Source: Cycas panzhihuaensis
Lineage: Eukaryota > Cycadophyta
Direction: 5' to 3'
NCBI GenBank assembly: GCA_023213395.1
Contig: CM041465.1
Span: 121,031,741-121,095,740, forward strand
Length of the DNA: 64,000 bases
Part shown: piece by piece, positions 32,944 to 44,518 of the stretch
Position numbering within the stretch: the first letter of the stretch is position 1
How the letters are laid out: every line of letters begins with the position of its first letter
Program-made: the position numbers and the translations under genes
Notes under the pieces: generated by a model
What the model was told of the DNA's origin: nothing
The model's database searches: none
Seen by the model: the letters and a program-made list of their open reading frames with translations, nothing else

Positions 32944-33461
32944 TGTTAGCATGGTAATTAATATTGTGTTAGTTAATATTAAGTCGCATGATTAATGTTA
33001 TATGTGGTAAGCGTTAAGCCCAAAAGTGCAAATCTTAGAGAGTTGCAACCAATGGGTTGGACATATTGTTTGAGGGATTATAAAAGATCCTAGAGTCCAT
33101 TATAAAACCATTGAATCATGTTGTGATCAAGGTGTGATTAAACAATGATGTAATAAGTGATCAAGAAGGAATCAATATAATCTTTTCATTGTTCCTATTA
33201 GCATGGTAGTTAAGGCTAAGCGACTTCTTTAATGTTAAATGTGGTTTAGTTAATGTCAAGTGAAAGGTGCAAATATTTTTTAGGGTCACAACCATTCAAG
33301 TTGGACGTGTCGTTTGGGGGACTATAAATAACCTTGGAATCCATTGTAAATTCATCCAAGAATCATCTATGTGATCTATCTTTCATGGTGGGTTTCTTCC
33401 CAAAAGGGATTCCTGCATAAATATTGTGTACTATGTACCTATGCCTTTTATTGTTGCTTGT
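32944..33461 (+). repeat. 5' LTR of copia I, first part
   Basis: A TG start is seen at 32944 (TGTTAGCATGG). A second, diverged version of the same sequence begins near 33190, so the LTR is either internally duplicated or preceded by a solo copy. TATAAA-like words occur at 33079 and 33328. The LTR is interrupted at 33461 by gypsy H and resumes at 38923. Confidence 0.6.
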
Positions 33462-33910
33462 TGGAGCGATAATTTTCACTCTGTCTCAGAATTCCTTTTG
33501 AAATCCCTTGAAAAATAACAAGTATGCTAGGAATTGGTAAAAGATAGCAGCGGCAATTGATCAAAAATATCTCCACTTATGAGAATACTTCTAAGGAAAA
33601 GATGCACTAAAGATATTAAATGTATAAGCTCGATGGTTGAAGCAAACTTCCCTCTTTGAGGCGAGGAAACCTCCAAAAATAGTAGCCCAATAGGGTCGAG
33701 CTAATTGCAGCACTAAGATCAAGAAAAAGCTAGGAAACAACTTGTTGAGATACCTAGGAATGAGGTCTTAGAACCCTATATATAGCTTCTTGATATCTCC
33801 TTAATAAAGTTGGCTAGATTAGGTAATTATCGAGAGGTTAGTCTACATGTAAATCGGCTAGAATATTGGTATAGAAGTCAGCAAATTGGAGGGTGTTTTG
33901 GATTACGACA
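33462..33910 (-). repeat. 3' LTR of gypsy H
   Basis: Starts TGGAGCGATAA and ends GGATTACGACA on the plus strand. The run AGTCCTTTCCCTC at 33911-33923 is the polypurine tract on the element strand. Confidence 0.93.
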
Positions 33911-33929
33911 AGTCCTTTCCCTCAAAAGC

Positions 33930-34260
33930 ATGCTTTGCCCTCAAAGTATGGGTAATTTTGGATGTTGTTGATTCCATTCTTCACTTTCCCAGGTTGCATC
34001 TTCTAAATCTAGTGTTTTCCATTTTATGAGGTATTCCTTAAATTTCCTAGATTGTAATTTGTAGGATCCCTTCATTTTCCCTTCTTCATCAAGCTTAGGG
34101 ACTATCGTTTGAGGTGTTATTTTTTCCCCTATTTTCTTCTTAAGGCATGACACGTGAAAAACATTGTGAATTTTGCTTCCTGGTGGTAATATTAAGTGAT
34201 AGGCTACTTCCCCAATTCTTTCACTAACTTGATATGGTCTGAAAAATCATGGTGGTAGTT
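33930..34260 (-). pseudogene. Integrase end and chromodomain (element H)
   Basis: The frame reads SCLKKKIGEKITPQ, then EYLIKWKTLDLEDATWESEEW, shown here as KEYLIKWKTL and EDATWESEEW. This is the chromodomain that ends chromovirus integrases and binds modified histone H3 to guide insertion. The aromatic residues (Y, W, W) are present. Upstream the sequence HNVFHVSCL shows the usual end of integrase. It shares residues with element J. Confidence 0.88.
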
Positions 34261-35200
34261 TTTGTTTGTTTGTCTGTTGCATTGATGCTTATTTGTACGG
34301 TTGAAGTCTTTCTTAGAAAGACCCAGTCCCCTATTTTGAAACTCCTTTTTGACCTTTATGTGTTCGCTTGTTGCCTCATTCTATTTCTCGTTGTGTCCGA
34401 GTTATCCTTTAGTGTTCAAACTACTTGTTCTAGTTGTTCTTGTTGTTCTCGATTGGATTGTACTTGTGATACTTTTGCCCAATTAAGTATAGATGGAGGT
34501 TTGCATCTGTATAATGCTTTGAATGATGTCATCTTTGCTGCCATATGGTAGTAGTATTGTACCACCATTCCGCTAAGTGAAACCATTTATGCCATTGATT
34601 TTGTTTATCTGATGAAAAATTTTGTAAGTATCCCTCCAGGCATTTGTTTATTACTTTCATATGCCCATCTGTTTGTGGGTGATAGGTTGTGCTCATATTT
34701 AGCTTTGTTTCAACTAGTTTAAATAGATCTTACCAAAAGTAACTTGTAAATTTTGGGTCTCGGTCACTAATTATGATTTTGGGGAACCCGTGTAGGCGAT
34801 GTATCTCTTTGATATATACCTCGACTATTTGACTTACTTTTGTTGTTGTTTGTGTGCCCCTGAAGTGTGCATATTTGATGAGTCTTCCCATGACTATAAA
34901 AATGCCATACTTTCCTTCCGATCAAGGAAGTCCCATGATAAAGTCCATAGAAATTTCTGTCCATTTTTGATATAGGATATGCAAGGGTTGTAGCAACCTT
35001 GGGCTCTTTACGCATTCACTTTTGTTACGTTGGAAGGTGTTACATTTCGATACTATTTTGAGGACATTTGCCTTCATTCTTGCCCAAAAAAAGAGTTTTG
35101 TAACTTCTGATATGTTTTGTCTATTCATGTATGCCCTAATGTAGGTGTCGAGTGGGCTTCTTCTAATAGACTATTTTTTATTTAAGATGTCTTTGGGATG
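34261..35200 (-). pseudogene. Gypsy integrase (element H)
   Basis: Core landmarks are ISMDFIMGLP near 34930 (first Asp), EIHRLHGFPKIIISDRDPKFT near 34755-34820 in pieces (second Asp) and the DGQ-type block near 34670, with a His/Cys zinc-binding region near 35040-35110 (CNTFQRNKSE). Stops and frameshifts split the frame. Confidence 0.82.
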
Positions 35201-35499
35201 AATATTTTCCCTTTCCGTAGAATTAAGTCCCCTTGTGTTTCAAACTTTGAAGTCTTTTGGTCTTGTATCTCTTCTAATATCTTCTATGAGGATGAGTCGA
35301 CCCTGTATTCCTTAACTAGTTCTTGAATCTAATTGGGAGTGGCCATTGTTACTATTTTGAAGGATACCTCCCTATTATTCTCTTCTGGTATTCTTGATAA
35401 TGCGTCTGCTATGACATTCTCTTTCCCTCATTTGTACTCAATATTCAAGTCAAAAGTCTATAACTTGCTAACCCATCTTTGTTCATCAGATAATGTTTT

Positions 35500-36470
35500 A
35501 TGATTTAGAAAGTACTTAGACTATCGTGATCTGTCCTAACTATGAATTTATTCCCTAGTAGATATTGGTGCCATTGTTGGAGAGAATGCATGATTGCTAG
35601 CATTTCTTTATCATATATTGGTTTAAGCTTCTCTCTATTATTTAATTTCCTGCTCTTATAAACTATTGGTCGTTCTTCTTGTATGAGGACTGCCCCAATT
35701 CCAAACCCCGAAGCGTCACATTCCAAGATAAACAGTTGGGAGAAATTTGGTATTGCCAAGATTGGTGTTGAGACCATAGCCTTCTTAAGTGCTTGAAATG
35801 CTTCTTCTTCTAATGAATTCCATCTTAAAGCATACTTTTATGTAAGATCAGTTAATAGAGATGCGATATGGGCATATCTTTTAATGAACTTTCGAAAAAA
35901 CCTTGTTGCCCCTAAAAGACTTCTGATGCTAGTTACATTCTTTGGTGTTGGCCAATTGATGATGGCTTGAATCTTCTTAGGGTTTATCTTAATGTCGTCC
36001 CTTGTGATAATGTGGCCCAAATATTCTAGCTCCTCCTTTCTGAATGTGCACTTCTTTATGTTTGCATAGAACTAATTTTCCTCTAAAATTTGTAGGACTA
36101 TCTTGATGTGCTCTAGATGTTCCTTCCATGTTTTGCTATGTATCAGGATATCATCAAAAAAGACTAATATGAACTTCTGCAAGAATTGTTTGAATATGGA
36201 ATTCATAGTGCTTTGGAATGTTGCCGAAGCATTTGTTAATCCAAAGGGCGTGGACTTGAATTTGATTAATCCCTCATGAGTGTGGAATGTTGTTTTGTAG
36301 ATATGTTCCTTTTTGATACATATTTGATAATATCTAGATTGTAAGTCAATTTTTGAAAAGTATCTAGTTCCATGGATTTCGTCGAGTAAATCATCTATCC
36401 TGGGGATCGAGTAATGATTCTTTATCGTTAGTTTATTTAATACTTGGTAATCTACACACATTCTATACGA
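35500..36470 (-). pseudogene. Gypsy reverse transcriptase and RNase H (element H)
   Basis: Reverse transcriptase reads MCVDYQVLNKLTIKNHY, IPRIDDLLDEI, YFSKIDLQSRYYQI, TPFGLTNASATFQSTMN and VFFDDILIHS, where the catalytic box is FDD (YLDD or FDD in the family). The thumb region reads MGHIITRDDIKINPKKIQAI. RNase H follows with FILECDASGFGIGAVL and NKFIVRTDHDSL. Stops occur between the pieces. Domain order is normal. Confidence 0.9.
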
Positions 36471-36639
36471 TCAATCCTTTTTTGGATTTAACACCATTGG
36501 AGATGCGAATGGACTTATACTATTTGAGATCTACCCTTGGAATAGGAGTTCCCGAGTGGTCTTTTCAATTTCTTTCCTAAGATGGTATGGATGCCTGTAT
36601 GGTCGTATGTTCACAGGCGTTTCCCCTAGTACTAATTCA

Positions 36640-37175
36640 ATGGCGTGCTAATAGTCATGTTGTGGAGGAATCCCTTGTGGTTCCTCAAATACTGAGCTGT
36701 GTTCATCTATAATTTCTTGTACTTTTGAAGGTATGTCTTCCACCGCTATTTTGTAGCATGTTAGTATGAATGTTGAAGGATTTTTCTTTAGTATCTTCTC
36801 CATACGATGTGAAGATACTAATTGCACTGAAGGTGTGGTTGGTGCTTGTAGTCTATATTTGCGTTCATTTTGATAGAAACACATAAACTGCGTCATATAA
36901 TTAGTGACTATGTTCTCCAAGGTCTGAAGCCAATGAATGCCTAAGATTGCATCTACTCCTCCAATCAACATTGCAAACATGCACGTGGTTACTGAGTATT
37001 TGCCGATTTGCAATCTTATTGACTTGTAATATCCTCCACATGGTGTTGTTTTCCCATTCGCAATAGAAACTTGGAAAGTGTTTAATGGTTGTATCTCTAA
37101 TCTCAATTTCTCGACTATGGCTCTATTGATAAAATTGTGGGTGCTCACACCATCTACCGATATTGCCATTGGAGT
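36640..37175 (-). pseudogene. Gypsy protease (element H)
   Basis: A 173-codon frame contains ISVDGVSTHNFI, where the family has a D-S/T-G-S/A-T-H-N-F-I active site; here Gly-Val replace Ser/Thr-Gly. LRLEIQPLNTFQVSIANG, CGGYYKSIRLQIGKY and VDAILGIHWLQTL follow, all typical for plant chromovirus proteases. The C-terminal part leads to the linker before reverse transcriptase (VFEEPQGIPPQHDY). Confidence 0.85.
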
Positions 37176-38250
37176 TCCTTTGATCGTTTCTTGAAATCAA
37201 AGAGTTTGAGGAGTGACATGTTGCCCTGTAATTGCCTGTAAAGAGATTTGCACATTCTCTGTATCTACTCCCAGAAGTTTTCAACTCCTTCTGGATTTTG
37301 GTTGTTTTCTTCTCCTTCTTCCCCTTCCGGATTTTCCACGTTCTCATTATTTAAGGTGTTCTTCTTTCGATGTTTCCCTGGTTTCATTTGTATTCCTTAT
37401 TGCTAATGGAGCATCTATTTTTGTTCTTGAATAGGTCCAAATTAGGTTAGTCCCCTAATATTGGTATGTACTTGGTTCATTTTTGCGAATATAAGTGGGT
37501 TTCCCTTCCCTGAAATCTACTTGAATGTTCTTTGCTATCTTAATTACTTCCTGAATAGTTGTTGGATTCATCGATTTGATCTATCTTTTCAGGCTGCTGA
37601 TATAAGTTTCCATAATATATTTTGCTGGAATCCATTCTGAGATTAAACATTAGAGGCTTTGAAACTGTTCTATGTATTCTTGTATCGATCCATGTTGTTG
37701 CAGTCAAGTTAATTGGGCGAAATAGTCGGTGCTCCATGAGTCTTCGTACTGAGTAATTAGACCTACTTTTAGATATTCCCATGTTTTGCATATGCCCATG
37801 TTGGTCTTTCACCACTAGTAGAACCATTTTAATGCTTTCCATATAAGTGGAGAGATGTTATTGATATTTTGTCTTTCTCTGATAGTGCATATACTTGAAA
37901 ATGTCTCCATTTGTAGTAGCCAGCTTTGAATATCTCGTGATCTATTCGGTTCAAATTTTTCTGGTGTGAATTTAGTTCCTTTGAGACCATGGCCTGCTTG
38001 CTTTGTCTTCTGATTCTAACATTCGTAGGCTATCCCATTATATCTTCTTTGATTCCTTTGTTGATTCTCCCCTTGATCACTTTGATCCTAGAATTCTTCA
38101 TCAACTTCTAGAAAGACTCATAGTTTCTCTATCCCTGATGTTTCTTCCTCTTGTGGGTCTAATTTCTTATTGAGGGTATCAATAGAGGCCTAGATGCTTC
38201 TAAGAGAGTTAATGATTTCCTCAAACATTTTGATAAATGTCTATTACTCT
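37176..38250 (-). pseudogene. Gypsy gag (element H), degraded
   Basis: In the frame near 37640-37760 the residues DYFAQLT, LQQHGSIQEYIEQFQSL can be read, the capsid landmark of plant gypsy gag. No zinc knuckle is seen, which is common in this branch. A Lys/Arg-rich part (RKGKKEKKTTKIQKE, 37270-37340) precedes the protease. The frame is broken many times. Confidence 0.7.
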
Positions 38251-38454
38251 TTGTTCCCTGTTTCTTCAACTATTGTTGACTGATGATGCACCATCCTGTT
38301 CTGTTGAAGATTTTTTCTTGATCTCAGCTCCGTTTGGTGTATCAAAGAAGTTCGGACAAAGGGTGGGATGGGCGGGAAGGAATATTTATTTCCCTTTAGG
38401 GGGGAAAAATTTACTTTCCCCCTAGGAAAATTTTTTTAGGATAGCTTCAACGAA

Positions 38455-38466
38455 GCTCTGATACCA
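38455..38466 (-). promoter_or_regulatory. Primer-binding site of gypsy H
   Basis: On the element strand it is an exact TGGTATCAGAGC, complementary to the 3' end of plant initiator tRNA-Met, two bases inside the 5' LTR. Confidence 0.92.
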
Positions 38467-38468
38467 CT

Positions 38469-38917
38469 TGGAGCGATAACTCTCACTCTGTCTTAGAATT
38501 CCTCTTGAAATCCCTTGAAAAATAACAATTATGCTAGGAATTGGTAAAAGATAGTAGCAGTGATTGATCAAAAATATCTCCACAGGTGAGAATACTTCTA
38601 AGGAAAAGATGTACTAAAGATATTAAATGTATAAGCCAGATGGTTGAAATAAACTTCCCTCTTTGAGGTGAGGAAACCTCCAAAAATAGCAGTCCAAAAG
38701 GGTCGAGCTAATTGCAACGCTAAGGCTGAGCAAAAGCTAGGAAACAACTTGTTGAGATATTTGGGAATGAGGCCTTAGAACCCTATATATAGCTGCTTGA
38801 TATTTCCTTAATGAAGTTGGATAGACTAGGTAATTACTGGGAGTTTAGTTTGCATGTAAATCAGCCAGAATACTGGTGTAGAAGTCAGCCAACTGGAGGG
38901 TGTTTTGGATTACAACA
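38469..38917 (-). repeat. 5' LTR of gypsy H
   Basis: The 449-bp partner of 33462-33910. It ends GGATTACAACA and is followed by the CTTGT duplication. A CCTATATATAGC stretch near 38780 is the likely TATA region (reverse strand). Confidence 0.93.
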
Positions 38918-38980
38918 CTTGTTGTGTATGATCAAGATGTTGTAGTTCATAATACATGCATGTTTTCATATTTCTTCACA

Positions 38981-38997
38981 TGGTATTGGAGTTGAAC
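38981..38997 (+). promoter_or_regulatory. Primer-binding site of copia I
   Basis: TGGTATTGGAGTTGAAC follows the LTR end directly. It is the initiator-Met type with substitutions (TGGTATCAGAGC in other elements). Confidence 0.75.
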
Positions 38998-40308
38998 GAA
39001 GTACATAGTTGAGGCAAGATTGGGTGAGCGTGATAAGAGCGAAGGCTACTTAGTAACGCAGGTAGAGCCTTGTTCTGTCAATTTTAATCTTCTCCAACAA
39101 CCAGAAGAGTGACACAGTGGTGTAATGGTGATTGAGGAGATGGATTTCAATTATCAATAAGGTTTTCTCACTGTTTGAGGTCAAAAAATCAAAATTGGGC
39201 ATATTTCATACTGTGTTGGGCTCATGTTGGAGCCATTAGATTTGGCTAGGTATGTTGGGCACTCCATAGGCTAGTTGGGCTCAATTTAAAGATGATCTAA
39301 TAGTGTTGGGCTATGTTGGGCATCACTTGGAAGTTATATGACATGATTGGGCATAAGATTTAATACTTGGTTATTAGAAAGGAGTTAGACAGAGCTTGTG
39401 GGAGTGATTGAATCCATTTACGAAGGTTTTCTGCTCTTAAAAAGGGTGTTGGGCAGTTTTAAGGACTAAAATGACACCTTTTTGATGCATGTTGAAGTGT
39501 TGCTCTGATTTGGTGTCGATAGACAACCTTTGATGCCTGTTTCTCACTCATGTGAATTGCTTGAAGATCATAGAAGGCTGTAGACTTGCTTGTAGATGAC
39601 AAGCAAAGCTTGCACTTGTTTTTCCAAGTTTGAGTAGGTCAGTTTAAGCTGTAATAAAGGAGGCATGTAGGAGATGCACCTGCTCGTGGAGGAGACATCA
39701 GATTTTGTGGAGCTGTCGGTCAATGTTTTGAGCCACCACTTCATATTTATCGATTAGTAACCTTAAGACCAAGGTTTAATACATTAATATTCCTTTTAAT
39801 CTTTGTTTTATGACTTTATTTAAGTCACGTGGAGATAAGGAAAGTTGCGTGGGTATAAAGTGGGCAGCCACCACTTTTGGAATATGCCTTTTGGCATATT
39901 GCTTTCTCAATATAAAAAGTGAATATAAATACCATCACATGAAGCCCTTTGATAATTTTCATTGGAATTTTAAAGTGGTTTGACATTCATGTCCAAAATT
40001 CAGACTTAGTTTTATGCTTATACTACTGATTATAGATGTTTTTTTCATTTGAAGCATTTATTTTCAAGTTTTTAAGTGTATTTTGGTGACCCATTAGTGG
40101 TGGGTATAAAAACATTGAAGCCTAGAACCTGTGTGACATAAATCTTGTGTGAAATCAACTGTTGCAATCATTAAATATCACATCTTTGGTAAATTTTGCT
40201 AGAAAGCAGAGATTGAGCAGTGTGTAGGGTGTTGTCTGTGTGACTAAACGTCAAGTAGTTTGGTGAAAAAAAATGTGTTTGTCAGTTTGCTTTTTATAAT
40301 AGAGAGGA
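38998..40308 (+). other. Leader of copia I with TTGGGC repeats
   Basis: There is no protein signal. The word TTGGGC occurs at least eight times between 39193 and 39456, often as TTGGGCAT or GTTGGGCTC. The same word occurs in the leader of copia A. Some plant copia leaders carry such repeats; a packaging or translation role is only a guess. Confidence 0.65.
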
Positions 40309-41130
40309 TGGTTCCTCAAGTTATTTTGAACAGAAATAATTTCAGTGAGTAGAAGGCTAACATGATGTTGGTTTTAATGGTGAATCAACTTTGGGGGATC
40401 ACCAAAGATGAGTTGCTTGTTATTCCGTTGGATGTGAAGGAGCAAACTCATGAAGAGGAGAAGCTATTGGGCTATTAAAATTGTCTTTGGTACTTGGCTA
40501 GAGGGCCATAGTCCACAATCTTGATAAACCAAACAAAATTTGGACAAAATTGTGTGAGATGTTTGAAAAGAAGAAGACAAATCGTCATGTTGCTTTGATG
40601 ATGGAGCTTCTTAATGCGATAGTGGAAGACGAAAGCAACATAAGCGCCTACTAGAATACAATAACTGATTTGAGGAACAAATTAGAATAAATTAAATTAG
40701 GTTTAATTGATGATGCACTGTTGTTTGCATTAGTTATGTCAAAACTATCAGATACATTTGGAATCTTTTAGACCATCTACGCGAGAGATGAAGTAATAGA
40801 GGGTGAATCATTTGAGAAAATGAAAGGTCTCATTCTATCCAAGGATGCCAAGTTGAAGCACCATGGTCTACTCGATGGTTCAGAATCAAATCAAGCCTTG
40901 GTCAGAGATGACGTTTAGGAAGGGAAGTCCACACAAAAGTTAGGAGAAATTTCTTGGAAGAAGAAGTTTGTTGGTAAATGTAATTACTACAAGAAGGATG
41001 GCCACAAAGAGGAGAATTGTTGTTTCAAAGAGCGGGGTAAATGCAAAGTAAGTAAGGATGAGAAAGGAAACCGCGTTGTAGCTTACTGTGTAAAAGAATT
41101 AGTTCTGTCAGCTAAGTCAAATTGGAGAGA
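40309..41130 (+). pseudogene. Copia gag (element I)
   Basis: The start reads MVPQVILNRNNFSE, followed by degraded capsid pieces (KTNRHVALMMELLNA-like, GLIDDALLFALVMSKLSD-like). The zinc knuckle near 40978-41025 reads CNYYKKDGHKEENC, with the second Cys changed to Tyr. Many stops and frameshifts are present. Confidence 0.78.
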
Positions 41131-41400
41131 CTACTAGATTTTGGATTCAAGAGTGGAAAAACACATTTATTTTCAGAAGCAAAACTTTGAAGCATGGAAT
41201 ACTTGTCCTAGTGAAGCTGGAATCGTTCTTGGAGATGTGAGTGCAATGCTTGTTGAGGGCATTGGCATAATTTCTCTTGTGGGAGGAAAACTTAAAGGTG
41301 TGTATTACATACCAAAAATGACGATGAACTTTCTGTCAACCCAAGATATATGCAAACAAGATATGAAGGTTGAGCTCTACAAAGACAAATAGCTAATTAA
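41131..41400 (+). pseudogene. Copia protease (element I)
   Basis: The frame reads ILDSRVEKHIYFQ where the family has LDSGASxHxxxx; Gly is Arg. The core GIVLGDVSAMLVEGIGII, GGKLKGVYYIPKMTMNFLST fits copia protease. The active site is broken. Confidence 0.82.
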
Positions 41401-42360
41401 GGATCCTAAGAAAAATTTATTTGTTATTGTTATTGGAAAAGTGAGGGATGATTTTTGGGTGTTTGAGAAGTTTCAACCCCATAATAGTTCCCATGCCTTT
41501 GTAGTTGGTGTTGATAATGTGAGCAAACTTTGGTATGAACACCTTGGACGCCTTAATTACAAAAGCATAGCACTTATAAATTGATTGAAAATGGTGGAAG
41601 GATTGCTCCATGTTTCTTGTTTAGAAGGTGTATGTGAAGGGTGCATGTATGAGAAGCATCACTGCTATCTTTTTGCTCGAGATCGTGCCTAGAGAGACAA
41701 GGAGAACCTGGAGCTTGTGCATTCTGATGTGATGGGTCCTCTCTCAAACCTTTCTATATCTGGAGTTCGCTATACTTTAATGTTTGTCGATGATTATACC
41801 AAGAAGGCCTGGGTATATTTTTTGAAGAATAAGTCTGAAGTGTTTGACTACTTTTGTGAATGGAAGGTACATGTCGACAATGAATGTGAAAAGGAAATAA
41901 AAATTCTAAGGAGTGATAATGAAAAGAAATATGACAATAATGCTTTCAATCAGTTCTATCTAAATCACGAAATAAAGTGAGAATTCATAGTCCCATACAC
42001 CCCACAACAAAATGGCATTGCTAAAAGAAAGAACCATACCATGATGGAAATGACAAGGTGTATGGTGCATGCGAAGAACTTACCGCCTAAATTTTGGGTA
42101 AAAGTTGTTGGGACTGTTATTTATATCCTAAATGGGATACCAGCAAAATCAGCTCCTAATGTGACCCCTAAAGAAAAGTGGACCAGTCGTAAATGTACCA
42201 TTGACCATTTGAAAACCTTTAGGTGTATTGCATATGTACACATCCCAAACAAAAATGGCAAAAAATTGTATCACAAGAGTTTGAAGTGTATATTTGTGGG
42301 TTATTTTAATCAAACAAAGCTTACAAATTGTGGGATCTACAAGGAAGAAAACTTGTGACG
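41401..42360 (+). pseudogene. Copia integrase (element I)
   Basis: Landmarks are LWYEHLGRLNYKSI, CEGCMYEKHH, LELVHSDVMGP, YTLMFVDDYTKKAWVYFLKN, ILRSDNEKKYDN and PYTPQQNGIAKRKNHTM. The two Asp are kept, but the catalytic Glu (GVAERKN in the family) is Lys. The C-terminal part runs through AYVHIPNKNGKKLYHKSLKC and IFVGYF. It is inactive. Confidence 0.9.
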
Positions 42361-43259
42361 AGTCAGGATGTAAAATATGATGAGTCTAAGATGTATAATG
42401 CTGAGAAGATGTTGTCTGAGAATCCTTTTACCCCCCACTACTTTCATTTCCTATTGGTGCTTCATCAGTCGTAGAGGACAATGAACTAGGTGTTGTGATT
42501 CATACAAAAGAAGGACTGAGTGGAGAAGGTAATAATTAGGATCAATCACGTGTAGAGGCACCTACAACAGCAGGTGTTTCTATGCCATTGTTGGCCAAGA
42601 AGACCATTGTGTGTGGGAGATAAGTCACAAGATTTAGGGGTTTTTTAAGACAAAATAGAGTATAATTTTAGTTTTGAGGTGTGACCAATTGGAACTAGGT
42701 GTGGCCTATCGCGCCAAAGTGAGATCAGGTGCGACTTGGAGTGCAATCAAATCACAAACACTGTATGACTAGGTCGTAGGGTTGCAATCTAAGTTTTCTA
42801 CAGGGAAGAAAACTTGTGATGAGTCAGGATGTAAAATTTGATGAGTCTGAGATGTATCATGCTGAGAAGATGTTGTTTGAAGAATCCTTTTACCCCCCAC
42901 TACTTTCATTTCCTATTGGTGCTTCATCAATCGTAGAGGACAACGAACTAGGTGTTGTGATTCATACAAAAGAAGGACTGAGTGGAGAAGGTAATAATTA
43001 GGAGCAATCACGTGTAGAGGCACCTACAACAACAAGTGTTTCTATGCCATTGTTGGCCAAGAAGACCATTGTGTGTGGGAAATGAGTCACAAAAGATTTA
43101 GGGGTTTTTTAAGTCAAAACAGAGTATAATTCTAGTTTTGAGGTGCGACCAATTGCAACTAGGTGTGGCCTAGTGCGACAAATGAGATCAGGTGCGACTT
43201 GGAGTGCAATCAATTCACAAACACTGTACGGCTAGGTCATAGGGTTACAATCTAAGTGT
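42342..43259 (+). repeat. Tandem duplication, about 460 bp, end of copia I
   Basis: Unit 1 begins near 42342 and unit 2 near 42802, both at GGAAGAAAACTTGTGA. The units are nearly identical, including CCCCCCACTACTTTCATTTC and AAGACCATTGTGTGTGGGA, and run into a non-coding block with GTGCGACTTGGAGTGCAATC. The duplication joins the integrase end to non-element DNA, so both were copied together. Confidence 0.92.
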
Positions 43260-43689
43260 GACCTGAATTGCGACTAAAACTCTAATTGTAATTAAAAGTT
43301 AGTTGAGGACTTATCTTCGTGTGAACATCATGTAATAAAATGGTCCGGTTAGTTAGAATGGCTAAGTCATCGATGTAACAGAATGTGTTATAGCTTGTAT
43401 AAGTAAGTTCGATGGATGTAACAGATGTCAGATATAGCTTTTGGATTTCGCTCTCTTGCATTCTATATTATAACGACTTGAGTTGTAGCTTGTATGTAGT
43501 TAGTTGTACTATTCAGCCTGCATATGGTTGTGAGAGGGTTGGACGTAGGCTCCTTTGTGAGTAATAAAGATTTGGTTTGCATTCACACGACGTAATTCCT
43601 TGTGCTTGCTTATCAGTGTAATGTGCATAAATTCATGTAAGATAACGTGACAACATGCATTGGTTCCATTGCCAATTGAACCCAAGGAA
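43260..43689. other. Non-coding interval after copia I
   Basis: No gene or repeat is recognised. AATAAAG near 43564 and TGTAGCTTGTAT-like words resemble the R/U5 part of an LTR, but no partner was found. Confidence 0.35.
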
Positions 43690-44518
43690 AAGAATTAAAC
43701 ATGGCTAGAGTTGAGTAGATGATTAGTTCCTCTTCCATGCCACCAAGGGTTGTGATGGAGAAGAAATCTAAGATGCACCAAGAATGAGGAGAATGTTGGG
43801 CTAAGGATAGAATTTAGGCGAGGGTTTGAAAACCTAGATTTTCGATTACAGCAAAGAAATAGGTGAAGAGGTGACCACCTACAAAAGCAACAGAGCAATG
43901 CAAGTTGATTTTGAAAGATAAGAGAGAAAAAGGAGATCGGGCTGATGAAATAACGGTCAAAAGTCATGCCCAAGAATTGGCAGCTCAAATAGAAGAAAAC
44001 CAATGGTGCATATTGGAAGAGGACCTCCTGAGGAAAGATCAGTTACAAGTAAAAGTTGCTGAAGAAGAGGAACATGTAGGTGTAACAATAACATTGAGCA
44101 ATGAAGGCAATTCCATAAATTTGGAATTATATAGTACAACTAGTGGACGGTGGGACTGTAGGAATGAGTGGATAGGAGTAGGAGACATGTCACAAAGCAC
44201 ATGTGAAAAGCGCACAAGAGATGACAATACGACAAATGACTCAACTCTCCAAATCTCATTAAGAAATATGCAAGGTACAAATACATATTTATAACTTTAC
44301 ACTAAGTCTAAACATAGGAGGTGGTTCAACAACTCCCATGATTTTTGGTGTGCTCAAACTACCTCATTAATAGTTGTAGCATCTTTGACTTCTAGAAACT
44401 TTGACTAGGAATTTTCTCTCACTAGAATATTCTCATCTAGAATATTCTGCGAGCAATTATTCTAAAGAAATGAAATGAACTTAAATGGACATGTAATGGG
44501 AATGTACATTATTCCAAC
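43690..44518 (-). mobile_element. Possible minus-strand LTR remnant (K)
   Basis: Positions 44508-44535 read TTCCAACACCCTCCCATAATG, a typical copia LTR end followed by a polypurine tract on the minus strand. Upstream is AT-rich sequence with TCTAGAATATTC twice. A 129-codon acidic plus-strand frame (43905-44294) has no known similarity. The left boundary is not visible. Confidence 0.4.

Larger units (their letters stand above)
33462..38917 (-). mobile_element. Chromodomain gypsy element H, nested in LTR of I
   Basis: LTRs are both 449 bp (33462-33910 and 38469-38917), with TG..CA ends, and the flanking duplication CTTGT lies at 33457-33461 and 38918-38922. On the minus strand the order is primer site, gag, protease, reverse transcriptase, RNase H, integrase and chromodomain, the chromovirus arrangement. 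By eye about a tenth of LTR positions differ, so the insertion is old. All coding parts have frameshifts. Confidence 0.94.
38923..43259 (+). mobile_element. Copia element I, internal part, 3' truncated
   Basis: The rest of the 5' LTR ends at 38980 (TTTCTTCACA). A primer site, long leader, gag, protease and integrase follow on the plus strand. After integrase the element is lost: no reverse transcriptase, RNase H or 3' LTR matching the 5' LTR is found. The end is involved in a 460-bp tandem duplication. Confidence 0.82.

Noticed and set aside
43905-44294. 129-codon acidic plus-strand frame as a gene
   Set aside because: No domain is recognised, and it lies in a probable LTR remnant; composition alone is weak evidence.
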